64,000 bases of DNA, taken from Kribbella soli. Its GTDB lineage: Bacteria; Actinomycetota; Actinomycetes; Propionibacteriales; Kribbellaceae. The stretch is from contig NZ_SJJZ01000001.1 in the NCBI RefSeq assembly GCF_004331345.1, forward strand, positions 1,054,001-1,118,000. The letters are read 5' to 3'. The position numbers were made by a program, and so were the translations under genes. Numbering within the stretch: position 1 is the stretch's first letter; the number at the start of each line of letters is the position of its first letter. The notes under the pieces are model-generated. The model did not search any database. It was given only the letters and a program-made list of their open reading frames with translations, and was not told where the DNA came from. Below are positions 44,689 to 58,707 of the stretch, one piece after another.

Positions 44689-45231
44689 TTACTTACCAGC
44701 CTTTCCGACCTTGCGGCGCACCTGCTCGCCCGCGTACCGCACACCCTTGCCCTTGTACGGCTCGGGCTTGCGCAGCTTGCGGATGTTGGCGGCGACCTCA
44801 CCGACCGACTGCTTGTCGATGCCGATGACCGAGAAGCGGGTCGGTGCCTCCACGTTGAAGGTGATGCCCTCGGGGGCGTCGACCGTGATCGTGTGGCTGT
44901 ACCCGAGCGAGAACTCCAGCTGGGTCGGTCCCTTGGACAGGACGCGGTACCCGACGCCGACGATCTCGAGCTTCTTCTCGTAGCCGTCCGTCACGCCGGT
45001 CACCAGGTTGGCGATCAGGGTGCGGGACAGGCCGTGCAGTTCCTTGCTCTTGCGCTGGTCGTCCGGGCGGGTCACGGCAATCGCGCCGTCCTCTTCCCGG
45101 TTGACCACGATGGGCTCAGCGACGACGTGCGAGAGCTGACCCTTGGGACCCTTGACAGTGACCGTCTGGCCGTCGATCGTGACGTCGACGCCGGACGGGA
45201 CCGTGACCGGGAGCTTACCGATGCGAGACAT
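44689..45231 (-). CDS. rplF: 50S ribosomal protein L6
   Basis: 180 residues, two L6 domains: [20 protein letters not shown] and the C-terminal [20 protein letters not shown]. Two bases before rplR. Confidence 0.97.
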   Translation of the reverse strand: MSRIGKLPVTVPSGVDVTIDGQTVTVKGPKGQLSHVVAEPIVVNREEDGAIAVTRPDDQRKSKELHGLSRTLIANLVTGVTDGYEKKLEIVGVGYRVLSKGPTQLEFSLGYSHTITVDAPEGITFNVEAPTRFSVIGIDKQSVGEVAANIRKLRKPEPYKGKGVRYAGEQVRRKVGKAGK

Positions 45232-45258
45232 TTCTGTGGTCCTCCTTCCGGTTCTTCG

Positions 45259-45666
45259 TCACCAGACGTAGGCGAGGACTTCCCCGCCGACGCCCTTGTT
45301 CTTGGCCTGACGGTCGGTCAGCAGTCCCTGGGACGTCGAGATGATCGCGACGCCCAGGCCACCGAGGACCTTGGGCAGGTTGGTCGACTTCGCGTAGACC
45401 CGCAGGCCCGGCTTGCTGATCCGGCGGACGCCCGCAATGGAGCGCTCCCGGCTCGGGCCGAACTTCAGGTCAACGGTCAGAGTCTTGCCGACAGCCCCTT
45501 CCTTGGGGTCCTCGACCTGGTAGGAGGCGATGTAGCCCTCCTGCTGGAGGATGTCGGCGATGCCCTGCTTGATCTTGCTGTACGGCATCGTGGTCGACTC
45601 GTGGTACGCCTGGTTGGCGTTCCGCAGACGCGTCAACATGTCTGCGATCGGGTCGGTCATCGTCAT
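45259..45666 (-). CDS. rpsH: 30S ribosomal protein S8
   Basis: 135 residues. [20 protein letters not shown] at the start and [20 protein letters not shown] near the end. A 94-bp gap separates it from rpsN. Confidence 0.97.
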   Translation of the reverse strand: MTMTDPIADMLTRLRNANQAYHESTTMPYSKIKQGIADILQQEGYIASYQVEDPKEGAVGKTLTVDLKFGPSRERSIAGVRRISKPGLRVYAKSTNLPKVLGGLGVAIISTSQGLLTDRQAKNKGVGGEVLAYVW

Positions 45667-45760
45667 GGCCTGGGGCCTCTTTCCCGCCGTGGTTTCGCCG
45701 TGCGGCGACCTACGGTGACTAGATGGTGGTGAATAGGGAGAAGTTCGGGGGTGGAGACGG

Positions 45761-45946
45761 TCACCAGCTGGACTTGGTCACGCCGGGCAGCTCGCCCCGG
45801 TGTGCCATCTCCCGCAGGCAGATCCGGCACAGGCCGAACTTGCGGAAGACCGCCTTCGGCCGGCCGCAGCGCTGGCAGCGCGTGTAGCCACGCACCGCGA
45901 ACTTCGGCTTCCGGGCCTGCTTGACCTTGAGTGCTGTCTTCGCCAC
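45761..45946 (-). CDS. rpsN: 30S ribosomal protein S14, zinc-binding type Z
   Basis: 61 residues with [20 protein letters not shown], the two CxxC pairs of the short zinc-containing S14. [11 protein letters not shown] end. It lies one base after rplE. Confidence 0.97.
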   Translation of the reverse strand: MAKTALKVKQARKPKFAVRGYTRCQRCGRPKAVFRKFGLCRICLREMAHRGELPGVTKSSW

Positions 45947-45947
45947 G

Positions 45948-46532
45948 TCAGTTCTCCTTGAACGGGAAGCCGAGCGCCCGCAGCAGGGCCCGACCCTCGT
46001 CGTCGTTCTTCGCGGTGGTCACCACGGTGATGTCCATGCCCCGGACCCGGTCGATCCGGTCCTGGTTGATCTCGTGGAACATCACCTGCTCGGTCAGACC
46101 GAAGGTGTAGTTCCCAGTGCCGTCGAACTGCTTCGCGGACAGGCCGCGGAAGTCGCGGATCCGGGGCAGCGCGAGCGCCAGCAGCCGGTCCAGGAACTCC
46201 CACATCCGGTCGCCGCGCAGCGTCACGTGGGCGCCGATCGGCATGCCTTCACGCAGCTTGAACTGCGCGATCGACTTGCGGGCCTTGGTGACCTGCGGCT
46301 TCTGGCCGGTGATCGCGGCCAGGTCCTTCACCGCGCCCTCGATCAGCTTCGAGTCGCGAGCCGCCTCGCCGACGCCCATGTTCACCACGATCTTGGTGAG
46401 CCCGGGCACCTGCATGACGTTCTCGAACTTGAACTGCTCGTGCAGCTGGCCGACGATCTCCTCGCGGTACTTCGTCTTCAGCCGCGGCTGGGTCCGGGGG
46501 GAGGACGCAGCCTCGGTTACTGTACTGGTCAT
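45948..46532 (-). CDS. rplE: 50S ribosomal protein L5
   Basis: 194 residues with a short extra N-terminus. [20 protein letters not shown] and [20 protein letters not shown]. Binds 5S rRNA and P-site tRNA. The ATG overlaps the rplX stop (TGATG). Confidence 0.97.
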   Translation of the reverse strand: MTSTVTEAASSPRTQPRLKTKYREEIVGQLHEQFKFENVMQVPGLTKIVVNMGVGEAARDSKLIEGAVKDLAAITGQKPQVTKARKSIAQFKLREGMPIGAHVTLRGDRMWEFLDRLLALALPRIRDFRGLSAKQFDGTGNYTFGLTEQVMFHEINQDRIDRVRGMDITVVTTAKNDDEGRALLRALGFPFKEN

Positions 46533-46921
46533 CAGATCTCCTCGCCGGTACGCCGGGCGATCCGGACGCTCCGGTAACCCGTGTACGTCGAACCGTCGGG
46601 ACGGCGCTTCTGCACCTCGACGCGGTTGTAGCCGACGCGCGTGGTCACCTTCTCCTTCTTGCCGTCCTTCTCGACCTCGACAAGAAGCGCCACGTTCGAG
46701 ACGTGGATCGGGGCTTCCTGGGTGACGATGCCACCGGTGGTGCCGCCGCGCTGGGCCTGCTGCACCTTGGTGTGCTTCTTCACCCGGTTGACGCCCTCGA
46801 CGATGACCTTCTCGTCGTCCGGGAAGACCTGGATGATCTTGCCCTCGAGGCCCTTGGACCTACCGGCGATCACGCGAACCTGATCGCCCTTCTTCACGTT
46901 CAGCTTCTTCTGCTGGGCCAT
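46532..46921 (-). CDS. rplX: 50S ribosomal protein L24
   Basis: 129 residues. [20 protein letters not shown] (KOW motif) and [20 protein letters not shown]. An assembly initiator of the large subunit. One base separates it from rplN. Confidence 0.97.
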   Translation of the reverse strand: MAQQKKLNVKKGDQVRVIAGRSKGLEGKIIQVFPDDEKVIVEGVNRVKKHTKVQQAQRGGTTGGIVTQEAPIHVSNVALLVEVEKDGKKEKVTTRVGYNRVEVQKRRPDGSTYTGYRSVRIARRTGEEI

Positions 46922-46922
46922 C

Positions 46923-47291
46923 TCAGAGCACCTCCGGCGCGAGCGAGATGATCTTCATGAAGCGCTTCTCCCGCAGCTCCCGGCCGACCGGCCCGAAGAT
47001 ACGGGTGCCGCGCGGCTCGCCGTCGGCCTTCAGGATCACCGCGGCGTTCTCGTCGAAGCGGATGTAGGAGCCGTCCGGACGCCGGCGCTCCTTCACGGTA
47101 CGCACGACGACCGCCTTGACGACGTCACCCTTCTTCACACCACCGCCGGGGATCGCGTCCTTGACGGTGGCGACGATCGTGTCACCGACACCGGCGTAGC
47201 GCCGACCGGAGCCACCGAGAACGCGGATGCACAAGATCTCCTTGGCACCCGTGTTGTCGGCGACCTTCAGTCGCGACTCCTGCTGGATCAT
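46923..47291 (-). CDS. rplN: 50S ribosomal protein L14
   Basis: 122 residues. [20 protein letters not shown] and [21 protein letters not shown] 103-bp gap separates it from rpsQ and shows nothing else recognisable. Confidence 0.98.
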   Translation of the reverse strand: MIQQESRLKVADNTGAKEILCIRVLGGSGRRYAGVGDTIVATVKDAIPGGGVKKGDVVKAVVVRTVKERRRPDGSYIRFDENAAVILKADGEPRGTRIFGPVGRELREKRFMKIISLAPEVL

Positions 47292-47394
47292 CTGTTGATC
47301 TCCTGGTTGTCTCGCTGGTTCTCACCGAGGTGAGCCTTGCGGAACGAATAATTTCGATTGGTTGCCGGACCGGGCCGAAGCCCTGGACCGGGAA

Positions 47395-47691
47395 CTACTT
47401 GGCCTTCTCGAGGATCTCGACGACGCGCCAGCGCTTGGTCGCCGACAGCGGCCGGGTCTCCATCAGGAGGACGCGGTCGCCGATCCCGGCGGCGTTCTGC
47501 TCGTCGTGCGCCTTGAGCTTGCTGGTACGCCGGATGACCTTGCCGTACAGCTTGTGCTTGACCCGGTCCTCGACCTCCACCACGACGGTCTTGTCCATCT
47601 TGTCGCTCAGCACCAGGCCCTCACGGGTCTTCCGGCTGCCTCGCGCCTCGGTGGTCGTGCTCACGGTCTCGTCCTTCACGTTCTCGGTCAT
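47395..47691 (-). CDS. rpsQ: 30S ribosomal protein S17
   Basis: 98 residues with an extra N-terminal segment of about 20. The core is [20 protein letters not shown] and [20 protein letters not shown]. Overlaps rpmC by 4 nt (ATGA). Confidence 0.97.
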   Translation of the reverse strand: MTENVKDETVSTTTEARGSRKTREGLVLSDKMDKTVVVEVEDRVKHKLYGKVIRRTSKLKAHDEQNAAGIGDRVLLMETRPLSATKRWRVVEILEKAK

Positions 47692-47969
47692 GCGTTGGCC
47701 TTCTCACTGTCGTCCGCAGCTTCGTCGGCGGCCGCCTCGGCCTCGACCGGAGCGTCCACCTCCTCGGTGATGCCGAGCGCACGCTCCGACAGCACTGTGT
47801 AGATGCGGGCGATGTCCTTGCGGACGGCGCGCAGCCGACCGTGAGACTCCAGCTGGCCCGTGGCAGCCTGGAACCGGAGGTTGAACAGCTCCTCCTTGGC
47901 TTCACCGAGCTTCGTCATCAACTCGTCCCGGCCCAGGTTCCGCAGCTCGGCGGCGGTCAGGGTAGCCAT
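47688..47969 (-). CDS. rpmC: 50S ribosomal protein L29 with acidic tail
   Basis: 93 residues; the L29 helical hairpin is about 1-68 ([40 protein letters not shown]), followed by an Ala/Glu/Asp-rich tail ([20 protein letters not shown]). Overlaps the rplP stop by one base. Confidence 0.97.
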   Translation of the reverse strand: MATLTAAELRNLGRDELMTKLGEAKEELFNLRFQAATGQLESHGRLRAVRKDIARIYTVLSERALGITEEVDAPVEAEAAADEAADDSEKANA

Positions 47970-48388
47970 CAGTTCTCACCTGCCTCTCGGGTGATGAAGC
48001 GGCACTTCATCGGCAACTTGTGGATCGCGCGGCGCATCGCCTCGCGAGCGATGTCCTCCGGCACACCGGAGAGCTCGAACATCACGCGCCCGGCCTTCAC
48101 GTTGGCGATCCACCACTCCGGCGAACCCTTACCGGAACCCATCCGGGTCTCGGCCGGCTTCTTGGTCAGCGGGCGGTCCGGGTAGATGTTGATCCACACC
48201 TTGCCGCCACGCTTGATGTGCCGGGTCATCGCGATACGCGCGGCCTCGATCTGCCGGTTGGTGACGTAGTGGCTCTCCAGCGCCTGGATGCCGAAGTCAC
48301 CGAAGGCGAGCGTCGTACCACCCTTGGCCGCGCCGGAGCGCGTCGGGTGGTGCTGCTTGCGGTGCTTGACCTTGCGGGGGATGAGCAT
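47969..48388 (-). CDS. rplP: 50S ribosomal protein L16
   Basis: 139 residues: [40 protein letters not shown] and [20 protein letters not shown]. Near the peptidyl-transferase centre. Three bases after rpsC. Confidence 0.98.
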   Translation of the reverse strand: MLIPRKVKHRKQHHPTRSGAAKGGTTLAFGDFGIQALESHYVTNRQIEAARIAMTRHIKRGGKVWINIYPDRPLTKKPAETRMGSGKGSPEWWIANVKAGRVMFELSGVPEDIAREAMRRAIHKLPMKCRFITREAGEN

Positions 48389-48391
48389 TGT

Positions 48392-49252
48392 TCAGCTCTC
48401 CGTTCCGGTCGTCTCGGCAGGCTTGTCAGCCGCCGGCGCGGACGCCTCGGCGGCCGCAGGGGCCGCGTTGTTGTCACGACGGTTGTCACGGCGGTCGTCA
48501 CGACGGCCGCCACGGTCACCACCGCGACCGCCACGGTCACCGCGGTCGCCACCGTCACGACGGGCCGGACGGCCACGCTGCTGGGTAGCGGCGCGAGCAG
48601 CGGCCTGCGCCTCACGCTCGGCGCGAGTGCCGGCGACGTCGCCCTTGTAGATCCAGACCTTCACGCCGATCCGGCCGAAGGTCGTGCGGGCCTCGTAGAA
48701 GCCGTAGTCGATGTCGGCCCGCAGCGTGTGCAGCGGGACGCGGCCTTCGCGGTAGAACTCCGACCGCGACATTTCCGCGCCACCGAGCCGGCCGGAGCAC
48801 TGGATCCGGATGCCCAGGGCGCCGCCACGCATGGTGGTCTGCATCGCCTTGCGCATCGCGCGGCGGAACGCCACGCGGCCGGACAGCTGCTCGGCCACAC
48901 CCTGTGCGACCAGCTGAGCGTCGACCTCGGCGTTCTTCACCTCGAGGATGTTCAGCTGCACCTGCTTGCCGGTGAGCTCCTCCAGACTGCCCCGAATCCG
49001 GTCCGCCTCGGCGCCGCGGCGACCGATGACGATGCCCGGACGAGCGGTGTGGATGTCGACCCGGACCCGGTCACGGGTGCGCTCGATCTCCACACGGGAG
49101 ATACCGGCGCGCTCCATGCCCTTGCTCAGCAGACGACGGATCTTGACGTCCTCGCCCACATAGTCCTTGTACAGCTTGTCGGCGTACCAACGGCTCTTGT
49201 GGTCGGTGCTGATGCCGAGACGGAACCCGTGCGGGTTTACCTTCTGTCCCAC
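48392..49252 (-). CDS. rpsC: 30S ribosomal protein S3 with Arg/Gly/Asp-rich tail
   Basis: 286 residues from the GTG at 49252 ([20 protein letters not shown]), one base after the rplV stop. KH domain [20 protein letters not shown] and C-domain [20 protein letters not shown]. After about residue 220 a repetitive tail rich in [20 protein letters not shown] and then Ala/Pro/Glu extends the protein by about 60 residues. Confidence 0.97.
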   Translation of the reverse strand: MGQKVNPHGFRLGISTDHKSRWYADKLYKDYVGEDVKIRRLLSKGMERAGISRVEIERTRDRVRVDIHTARPGIVIGRRGAEADRIRGSLEELTGKQVQLNILEVKNAEVDAQLVAQGVAEQLSGRVAFRRAMRKAMQTTMRGGALGIRIQCSGRLGGAEMSRSEFYREGRVPLHTLRADIDYGFYEARTTFGRIGVKVWIYKGDVAGTRAEREAQAAARAATQQRGRPARRDGGDRGDRGGRGGDRGGRRDDRRDNRRDNNAAPAAAEASAPAADKPAETTGTES

Positions 49253-49253
49253 G

Positions 49254-49856
49254 TCAGGACTCCTTCTTCTCAGCGGTGGCCTTCTTGGTGGCCGCCTTCT
49301 TGGCGGTCGCCTTCTTGGCCGGCTTCTCGGCGGCCTCGGCCGGCTTGTCGGCGACCTTCTTGGCTGCCTTCTTCGCCGGTGCCTTCTTCGCCGTGTCAGC
49401 GGTGTCCGCGGACTTCTTCGCGGCTGCCTTCTTGACCGGTGCCTTCTCGACCGGCTCGGCCTCGACGCGCGGCGCGACGACCACGGTGATGTGGCTCGTC
49501 CGCTTGTCGATCCGGGTGGCCCGGCCCTGTGCACGCGGGCGGTGACGCTTCAGCGTCGGACCCTCGTCCACGTAGGCCTTCGCCACGACCAGGTCGGCGC
49601 GGTTCAGGTGTTCGGTGCCCTCGGCGTTCGCCGCGGCGCTGTCGACGACCTTGTACACGGTCGCGGCAGCGGCCTGCGGGGCGAACTTCAGAGTGGCGAG
49701 TGCGTCGTCGACGCCCAGACCGCGCACCAGATCGACCACGCGGCGCGCCTTCATCGGCGTCACGCGGACGAAGCGCGCGACCGCGAAGGCCCCGGGCTGC
49801 TCGCCCAGCAGGCTCTCGCGACGGGCGCTGATCGCCCTACGCTCTTGAACGCTCAT
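49254..49856 (-). CDS. rplV: 50S ribosomal protein L22 with Lys/Ala-rich tail
   Basis: 200 residues; the L22 core is about 1-125 ([40 protein letters not shown]). It is followed by a histone-H1-like tail of some 70 residues with repeated [12 protein letters not shown] blocks. Such tails occur in actinobacterial L22 and may bind RNA. Confidence 0.97.
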   Translation of the reverse strand: MSVQERRAISARRESLLGEQPGAFAVARFVRVTPMKARRVVDLVRGLGVDDALATLKFAPQAAAATVYKVVDSAAANAEGTEHLNRADLVVAKAYVDEGPTLKRHRPRAQGRATRIDKRTSHITVVVAPRVEAEPVEKAPVKKAAAKKSADTADTAKKAPAKKAAKKVADKPAEAAEKPAKKATAKKAATKKATAEKKES

Positions 49857-49909
49857 GATGTTCGAATCTCTCCGTAGATTGCTTTCGCTTCGTCACTGTC
49901 CCAGCGGGA

Positions 49910-50191
49910 TCAGCGACGCCGTGACTTCCGGTCGTCCTTCTCGTGACCCTTGAACGTCCGGGTCGGGGCGAACTCGCCGAGCTTGTGCCCGACCATCGAG
50001 TCCGTCACGAACACCGGCACGTGCTTGCGGCCGTCGTGCACCGCAATCGTGTGGCCGATCATGTCCGGCACGATCATCGATCGGCGAGACCAGGTCTTGA
50101 TGACGTTCTTGGTGCCCTTCTCGTTCTGCACCTCCACCTTCTTTGCCAGGTGGTGGTCGACGAACGGGCCCTTCTTCAAGCTGCGTGGCAT
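49910..50191 (-). CDS. rpsS: 30S ribosomal protein S19
   Basis: 93 residues. [20 protein letters not shown] and [20 protein letters not shown]. Between rplB and rplV. Confidence 0.98.
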   Translation of the reverse strand: MPRSLKKGPFVDHHLAKKVEVQNEKGTKNVIKTWSRRSMIVPDMIGHTIAVHDGRKHVPVFVTDSMVGHKLGEFAPTRTFKGHEKDDRKSRRR

Positions 50192-50207
50192 TGTGGCCGG
50201 CTCCCTA

Positions 50208-51041
50208 TCAGCGCTTCTTGCCGGCCTTGCGGCGCCGGACGATCATTCGGTCGCTTTCCTTGCGGGTGCGGGTCCGGCCTTCCGGCTGGCCCCACGGGGA
50301 CACCGGGTGACGTCCACCCGAGGTCTTACCCTCACCACCACCGTGCGGGTGGTCGACCGGGTTCATCGCGACACCGCGGACGGTCGGGCGCTTGCCCTTC
50401 CAGCGCATCCGGCCCGCCTTGCCCCAGTTGATGTTCGACTGCTCGCCGTTGCCGACCTCACCGAGGGTGGCGCGGCAGCGTACGTCGACCATCCGGACCT
50501 CGCCGGACGGCATCCGCAGGGTTGCCATCCGACCCTCCTTCGCGACCAGCTGAATGCTGGTACCGGCGGAGCGGCCCATCTTGGCGCCACCACCCGGACG
50601 CAGCTCGACAGCGTGGATCGTGGAGCCGACCGGGATGTTGCGCAGCGGCAGGTTGTTGCCGATCTTGATGTCGGCGGCCGGGCCGTTCTCGACGACCGTG
50701 CCCTGCTTCAGGTTGGTCGGGGCGAGGATGTAGCGCTTCTCGCCGTCGACGTAGTGCAGCAGCGCGATCCGCGCGGTCCGGTTCGGGTCGTACTCGATGT
50801 GCGCGACCTTGGCCGGCACGCCGTCCTTGTCGTACCGCTTGAAGTCGATCAGCCGGTACGCCCGCTTGTGACCGCCACCGTGGTGCCGGGTGGTGATCTT
50901 GCCGGAGTTGTTCCGGCCGCCCTTCTTCGGCAGCGGACGCAGCAGCGACTTCTCGGGGGTCGAACGGGTGAGCTCGACGAAGTCGGCCACGCTCGAGCCA
51001 CGACGGCCCGGCGTTGTCGGCTTGTACTTGCGGATTCCCAT
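50208..51041 (-). CDS. rplB: 50S ribosomal protein L2
   Basis: 277 residues. [40 protein letters not shown] (with the essential His of L2) and the basic end. ATG overlaps the rplW stop (TAATG). Confidence 0.98.
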   Translation of the reverse strand: MGIRKYKPTTPGRRGSSVADFVELTRSTPEKSLLRPLPKKGGRNNSGKITTRHHGGGHKRAYRLIDFKRYDKDGVPAKVAHIEYDPNRTARIALLHYVDGEKRYILAPTNLKQGTVVENGPAADIKIGNNLPLRNIPVGSTIHAVELRPGGGAKMGRSAGTSIQLVAKEGRMATLRMPSGEVRMVDVRCRATLGEVGNGEQSNINWGKAGRMRWKGKRPTVRGVAMNPVDHPHGGGEGKTSGGRHPVSPWGQPEGRTRTRKESDRMIVRRRKAGKKR

Positions 51042-51346
51042 TACGACTGGCCTCCGAAGATGTCGATGCGGTCGTCGCCCTTGAGGGTCACGATCGCCCG
51101 CTTGGTGTCCGGGCGCTTACCGAAGCCGGACCGGGTCCGGCGCCGCTTGCCCTTGCGGTTGAGGGTGTTGACGTCGCTGACCTTGACCTTGAAGACCTTC
51201 TCGACCGCGAGCTTGATCTCGGTCTTGTTGGCGTCCGGTGCGACCTCGAACGTGTACTTCTGCTCGTCCAGCAGGCCGTAGCTCTTCTCGCTCACGACCG
51301 GCCGGAGCAGCACGTCACGCGGGTCCTTGTTGACTCCGTGGCTCAT
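51041..51346 (-). CDS. rplW: 50S ribosomal protein L23
   Basis: 101 residues. [20 protein letters not shown] and [20 protein letters not shown]. At the exit tunnel, the docking site for trigger factor and SRP. Overlaps rplD by 4 nt. Confidence 0.98.
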   Translation of the reverse strand: MSHGVNKDPRDVLLRPVVSEKSYGLLDEQKYTFEVAPDANKTEIKLAVEKVFKVKVSDVNTLNRKGKRRRTRSGFGKRPDTKRAIVTLKGDDRIDIFGGQS

Positions 51347-52035
51347 GCCTCTACCTCCTCGGCCTCAGTCGACGTTGCGACGGCCTTGACGGACTTGCCC
51401 TTCGGCGCGCCGGCGACGAACGAGTCGAGCGCGCTCTTGGTGAACACGATCGCGTCGCTGACCAGAACGTCGTACGCGTTCAGCTGGTCGGCAGCGATCA
51501 GGTGCACGTGCTGCACGTTGCGCAGGCTCAGCCAGGTGAGCTCGTCGGCGCGGTCGACGACGACCAACGCCTTACCCGGCTCGGTCACCTCGCCCAGCAC
51601 CTTCAGGGCCGACTTGGTGGAGGGCTTGTCGCCGTCCACGAAGCTCTCGACCACGAACACCTGGCCGTCACGGGCCCGGTCGGACAGCGCACCGCGGAGC
51701 GCGGCGGCGATCATCTTCTTCGGGGTCCGCTGGCTGTAGTCACGCGGCGTGGGGCCGTGGACGACGCCACCACCGGTGAACTGCGGCGCGCGGGTCGAGC
51801 CCTGGCGGGCGCGACCGGTGCCCTTCTGGCGGTACGGCTTGGCGCCACCGCCGGACACCTCGCCCCGGGACTTCACCTTGTGCGTACCCTGGCGGGCCGC
51901 GGCCAGCTGGGCCACCACGACCTGGTGGATCAGCGGCACGTTGACCTGGACGTCGAACAGCTCGGCCGGAAGCTCGGCGGAACCCTTCTTGCTGACCTTG
52001 TCGCCCTTCACGACGACGACGTCGACCGTGCTCAC
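51343..52035 (-). CDS. rplD: 50S ribosomal protein L4
   Basis: 230 residues. The conserved tunnel loop is [20 protein letters not shown] then [20 protein letters not shown]; macrolide-resistance changes map to this loop and none is obvious. Overlaps rplC by 4 nt (GTGA/ATGA type). Confidence 0.98.
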   Translation of the reverse strand: MSTVDVVVVKGDKVSKKGSAELPAELFDVQVNVPLIHQVVVAQLAAARQGTHKVKSRGEVSGGGAKPYRQKGTGRARQGSTRAPQFTGGGVVHGPTPRDYSQRTPKKMIAAALRGALSDRARDGQVFVVESFVDGDKPSTKSALKVLGEVTEPGKALVVVDRADELTWLSLRNVQHVHLIAADQLNAYDVLVSDAIVFTKSALDSFVAGAPKGKSVKAVATSTEAEEVEA

Positions 52036-52688
52036 TTCGCAGCTCCCTTCGCGGCGTTGCGGATCAGCACGAGGCCGCCCTTGGGGCCGGGAACGGCGCC
52101 CTTGATCAGGATCAGGCCGCGCTCGACGTCGATCGCGTGAACAGACACGTTCTGCGTGGTGACCTGCTCGTGGCCCATCCGGCCCGCCATCTTCAGGCCC
52201 TTGAAGACCCGGCCCGGGGTGGCGCAGCCGCCGATGGAACCCGGCGAGCGGTGCTTCTTGTGCACACCGTGGGTGGCGCGCAGACCGTGGAAGCCGTGCC
52301 GCTTCATGACACCGGCGAAACCCTTGCCCTTGCTGGTCGCGGAAACGTCGACCCGCTCACCGGCCTCGAAGGCCTCGGCCTTGATCTCCTGGCCCAGGGT
52401 GTACTCGCTGGCGTCGGCGGTGCGCAGCTCCAGCAGGTGGCGCCGCGGCGTCACGCCGGCCTTGTCGAAGTGACCGCGCATCGGCTTGGTCACCTTGCGC
52501 GGGTCGATGTCGCCGAAGGCGATCTGGACGCCGTCGTACCCGTGGCTGGCCGAGGTACGAACCTCGGTCACGACGCACGGGCCGGCCTGGACCACGGTCA
52601 CGGGGACGACGCGGTTGTTCTCGTCCCAGGTCTGGGTCATGCCGAGCTTGGTGCCCAGCAGACCGCGCGTGTTCTTTAGCTTGCTCAT
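52032..52688 (-). CDS. rplC: 50S ribosomal protein L3
   Basis: 218 residues. [20 protein letters not shown] and [20 protein letters not shown] followed by HRSPGSIG. An early assembly protein. 16 nt after rpsJ. Confidence 0.98.
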   Translation of the reverse strand: MSKLKNTRGLLGTKLGMTQTWDENNRVVPVTVVQAGPCVVTEVRTSASHGYDGVQIAFGDIDPRKVTKPMRGHFDKAGVTPRRHLLELRTADASEYTLGQEIKAEAFEAGERVDVSATSKGKGFAGVMKRHGFHGLRATHGVHKKHRSPGSIGGCATPGRVFKGLKMAGRMGHEQVTTQNVSVHAIDVERGLILIKGAVPGPKGGLVLIRNAAKGAAK

Positions 52689-52704
52689 TGGCTGTTCGCG
52701 TCCC

Positions 52705-53013
52705 TCAGAGCTTGATCTCGATGTCGACGCCGGCCGGCAGGTCGAGACGCATCAGCGAGTCGACGGTCTTCGGCGTGGGGTCGATGATGTCGATGAGCCG
52801 CTTGTGGGTGCGCATCTCGAAGTGCTCGCGGCTGTCCTTGTACTTGTGCGGCGAGCGGATGACGCAGAACACGTTCTTTTCCGTCGGCAACGGCACCGGG
52901 CCAGCAACCTTCGCACCAGTACGCGTCACCGTGTCGACAATCTTGCGTGCCGAGCTGTCGATGACCTCGTGGTCGTAGGCCTTCAGCCGGATGCGGATCT
53001 TCTGTCCCGCCAT
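52705..53013 (-). CDS. rpsJ: 30S ribosomal protein S10 (NusE)
   Basis: 102 residues from the ATG at 53013 ([20 protein letters not shown]). [20 protein letters not shown] and [19 protein letters not shown]. First gene of the S10 operon; also works in antitermination with NusB. The upstream 361-bp gap contains a leader element shared with rpsL. Confidence 0.98.
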   Translation of the reverse strand: MAGQKIRIRLKAYDHEVIDSSARKIVDTVTRTGAKVAGPVPLPTEKNVFCVIRSPHKYKDSREHFEMRTHKRLIDIIDPTPKTVDSLMRLDLPAGVDIEIKL

Positions 53014-53057
53014 CGCTTCGCTTTGTCCTTCTCTATCGTCTTCGCCTTCGTTGCTCC

Positions 53058-53087
53058 GACCCCCGCGGTCGGGTGTGTCGCGTGCGC
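53058..53087 (-). promoter_or_regulatory. Conserved 30-nt leader element of rpsJ
   Basis: Identical over 30 bases to 57718-57747 before rpsL. On the minus strand it begins GCGCACGCGACACACC and ends CCGCGGGGGTC. It lies 45 bp before the rpsJ start. Probably part of the 5' untranslated leader or a transcription-start-proximal regulatory site. The rest of the 53014-53374 gap holds the tuf terminator and no gene. Confidence 0.7.
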
Positions 53088-53327
53088 GGAACGCGCGTGA
53101 CCCACCGCTTCGTCGACCTGGATTGGAGATCGGGGCCCGGTCTCGGACCGGAACCTCGGCATGGTCTCCGGTCCAGCGCACCAGCCAGATCAAGAAGATC
53201 TGGGGCGCACCCCGGCGGCCTCGCCTGAGCAACCTGAATATTGTGCCATCGATGGGCGCCGGAACGCCAATCGGGTGGCTTCACGCCCGATCCGGAACCA
53301 CCTGAGCGCCGGATCAGGCGCAAAGCA

Positions 53328-53368
53328 GAGGTCCGCGAAGGCTCAGTACTGGAGCCCTCGCGGACCTC
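53328..53368 (-). terminator. Terminator after tuf
   Basis: GAGGTCCGCGAAGGCTC and GAGCCCTCGCGGACCTC pair with one mismatch around a 7-nt loop, about 7 bp after the tuf stop. Ends the str operon before the S10 leader. Confidence 0.85.
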
Positions 53369-53374
53369 GTGGGA

Positions 53375-54568
<1,194 letters not shown>

Positions 54569-54642
54569 TGGGGCCCTCCTGGATAAATGTTGACTACGCC
54601 GTACGCCGACGCGCTTTGGGTGTGGTGGTCAGGAGCGAGAAG

Positions 54643-56754
<2,112 letters not shown>

Positions 56755-56825
56755 CTCGGTGGTCTACCTCTCGATTCTGTACTGCGTCAAAGGGGTGAGC
56801 GCTGGGGTCCGGATCGGACCCCGGA

Positions 56826-57296
56826 TCACCAGCGGTAGTGGGCGAAAGCCTTGTTGGCTTCGGCCATCTTGTGCGTGTCCTCGCGGCGCTTCACCGACGC
56901 ACCGAGACCGTTGGACGCGTCCAGGATCTCGTTCATCAGGCGCTCGGACATGGTCTTCTCGCGACGCGCACGGGAGTACGACGTCAGCCAGCGCAGGGCG
57001 AGCGTGGTCGAGCGACCCGGCTTGACCTCGATCGGCACCTGGTACGTGGCACCACCGACGCGGCGGCTCTTCACCTCGATGCTCGGCTTCACGTTGTCCA
57101 GCGCACGCTTCAGCGTGATCACCGGGTCGGTGCCGGTCTTGGTGCGAGTGCCCTCGAGCGCGTTGTACACGATGCTCTGCGCGATCTGCTTCTTGCCGTC
57201 GACCAGGATCTTGGAGATCAACTGCGTGACGAGCGGCGAACTGTAGACCGGGTCGATGATGACCGGGCGCTTCGGGGCGGGGCCCTTGCGCGGCAT
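56826..57296 (-). CDS. rpsG: 30S ribosomal protein S7
   Basis: 156 residues. [20 protein letters not shown] and [20 protein letters not shown]; ends [11 protein letters not shown]. Initiates assembly of the 30S head. The ATG overlaps the rpsL stop (TAATG). Confidence 0.98.
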   Translation of the reverse strand: MPRKGPAPKRPVIIDPVYSSPLVTQLISKILVDGKKQIAQSIVYNALEGTRTKTGTDPVITLKRALDNVKPSIEVKSRRVGGATYQVPIEVKPGRSTTLALRWLTSYSRARREKTMSERLMNEILDASNGLGASVKRREDTHKMAEANKAFAHYRW

Positions 57297-57670
57297 TAGC
57301 TCTTCTCCTTCTTCGCGCCGTAGAGGCTGCGAGCCTGCTTCCGGTTCTTCACACCCTGGGTGTCGAGCGAACCGCGGATGATCTTGTACCGGACACCCGG
57401 GAGGTCCTTCACACGACCGCCACGCACGAGCACGATCGAGTGCTCCTGCAGGTTGTGGCCGACGCCGGGAATGTAGGCGGTGACCTCGATACCGCTGGTC
57501 AGGCGGACACGCGCAACCTTACGAAGCGCGGAGTTCGGCTTCTTCGGCGTGGTCGTGTAGACGCGCGTGCACACACCACGACGCTGAGGGGAACCCTTCA
57601 GGGCGGGCGTCTTGTTCTTGGACACCTTGTCCTGGCGGCCCTTGCGGACCAGCTGGTTAATGGTGGGCAC
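57296..57670 (-). CDS. rpsL: 30S ribosomal protein S12
   Basis: 124 residues from the GTG at 57670 ([20 protein letters not shown]). [16 protein letters not shown] and [20 protein letters not shown] keep Lys at both positions (43 and 88 by E. coli numbering) where streptomycin-resistance changes usually fall, so the wild-type form is predicted. First gene of the str operon. Confidence 0.98.
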   Translation of the reverse strand: MPTINQLVRKGRQDKVSKNKTPALKGSPQRRGVCTRVYTTTPKKPNSALRKVARVRLTSGIEVTAYIPGVGHNLQEHSIVLVRGGRVKDLPGVRYKIIRGSLDTQGVKNRKQARSLYGAKKEKS

Positions 57671-57717
57671 CGCGTGGGTCTCTTTCTGTCGTCCGGCTGG
57701 GTTTGTAGCTTTTGCCT

Positions 57718-57747
57718 GACCCCCGCGGTCGGGTGTGTCGCGTGCGC
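57718..57747 (-). promoter_or_regulatory. Conserved 30-nt leader element of rpsL
   Basis: Identical to 53058-53087 before rpsJ. Lies 48 bp before the rpsL start and about 120 bp downstream of the predicted -10, so it is inside the leader RNA if that promoter is used. Confidence 0.7.
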
Positions 57748-57867
57748 ACGAGCAGACCGAAGCCGTAATCTTCCAGACTGTCGGCAGGAGTCCCGTGCCA
57801 CGCGGCCCGATCCGTTGGACGAGGGGCACGCATGACGGCCCAGGAAAGACCCCGGGCACGATCGTTA

Positions 57868-57896
57868 AGACTAGCGGGTGCCTCAAGCACGGTCAA
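57868..57896 (-). promoter_or_regulatory. Promoter of the str operon
   Basis: On the minus strand TTGACC (57896-57891), 17-bp spacer, TAGTCT (57873-57868). Near-consensus for a housekeeping sigma; gives a leader of about 190 nt before rpsL. Confidence 0.8.
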
Positions 57897-57948
57897 AATG
57901 AGTAACTGACCGCAGTAGAGAGGCTTCCGCGCTTTTAGTCTACAGGGT

Positions 57949-58707
57949 CTACGCCGTGGCCCTTCCGGCCAGGAACTCCGCTGCGATCGCGGCGTCTCCC
58001 TCGACCGTCAGAGCCGTTCCCGGCAAGCGCTTCCACAGGCATAGGTCGAGCTCGGAGGCGGTGCCCGACAGGACCGCTTCTCCGGCCGCCTTGCCGCGCT
58101 CGACGTGCGGTGGATCGCCTTGTGACACAGGCGTCAGCGTCCATTCGTGCCCGGTGTCGGTGGCCCGTACGCCGACCTGCCGGGTCACCGCCGGCGCGAA
58201 CCCGCGGGCCAGCAGCCGGGGCAGGAACACCTCGAACACCTCGTCCACGCCGTCGGCCGCGACCGCCGCAGGTACGACGGCCAGACCACTGTCGACCTGC
58301 TCCCCCGCCGCAACCCCGGCCTGGATCAGGTCCACCAGATGGATCACCGTCTCATGCAGGCGCCGCCGGGCCCAGAATCCCGCCCGCTGCTCCACCGGAG
58401 CGAAGTTCCAGCACGGTTCGTCCGGGTCGACCGCACGGATCGCGGCCACCAACGCGGCGGCCGTACCGGTGTACCAATCCGGCCAGGAGATCGTCGTCCG
58501 CAGCACCTCCGGCACCTTCTGGGCGGTGCCGGAGAGCAGGATCGACGCGGCCCAGCGCTGACCTGACCCCACGTGCAGGGCCAGGTCGGCGACAGTCCAG
58601 CCCGGACAGGCCGGCACGTCCGCACCGGGATCGACCCATCCGAGGGCGGCCGCGAAGTCCTCGGCCGCCCGCTCGAACTCGGTGAGATGGTCGATCGGGT
58701 CAGGCAC
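57949..58707 (-). CDS. Mycothiol-dependent maleylpyruvate isomerase-like protein
   Basis: 252 residues of the MDMPI/DinB-like fold. ACPGWTVADLALHVGSGQRW (metal His), then RRRLHETVIHLVDLIQAGV, where His-Glu-x-x-x-His supplies the remaining metal ligands. A C-terminal domain follows. The family uses mycothiol and divalent metal for isomerase or transferase reactions. The GTG start overlaps the hydrolase/SnoaL stop by 8 nt (GTGCCTGA), so the two are coupled. Substrate unknown. Lies between the str operon promoter and rpoC, an unusual place. Confidence 0.87.
   Translation of the reverse strand: MPDPIDHLTEFERAAEDFAAALGWVDPGADVPACPGWTVADLALHVGSGQRWAASILLSGTAQKVPEVLRTTISWPDWYTGTAAALVAAIRAVDPDEPCWNFAPVEQRAGFWARRRLHETVIHLVDLIQAGVAAGEQVDSGLAVVPAAVAADGVDEVFEVFLPRLLARGFAPAVTRQVGVRATDTGHEWTLTPVSQGDPPHVERGKAAGEAVLSGTASELDLCLWKRLPGTALTVEGDAAIAAEFLAGRATA

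Noticed and set aside
53014..53232. Apparent N-terminal extension of S10, and a similar one before S12, sharing an [13 protein letters not shown] translation
   Set aside because: The similarity is due to the shared 30-nt leader DNA element; the ribosomal proteins start downstream at good start codons and normal lengths.
53200..53245. CAATAT as -10 of the S10 operon promoter
   Set aside because: No -35 at acceptable spacing; too weak to list.
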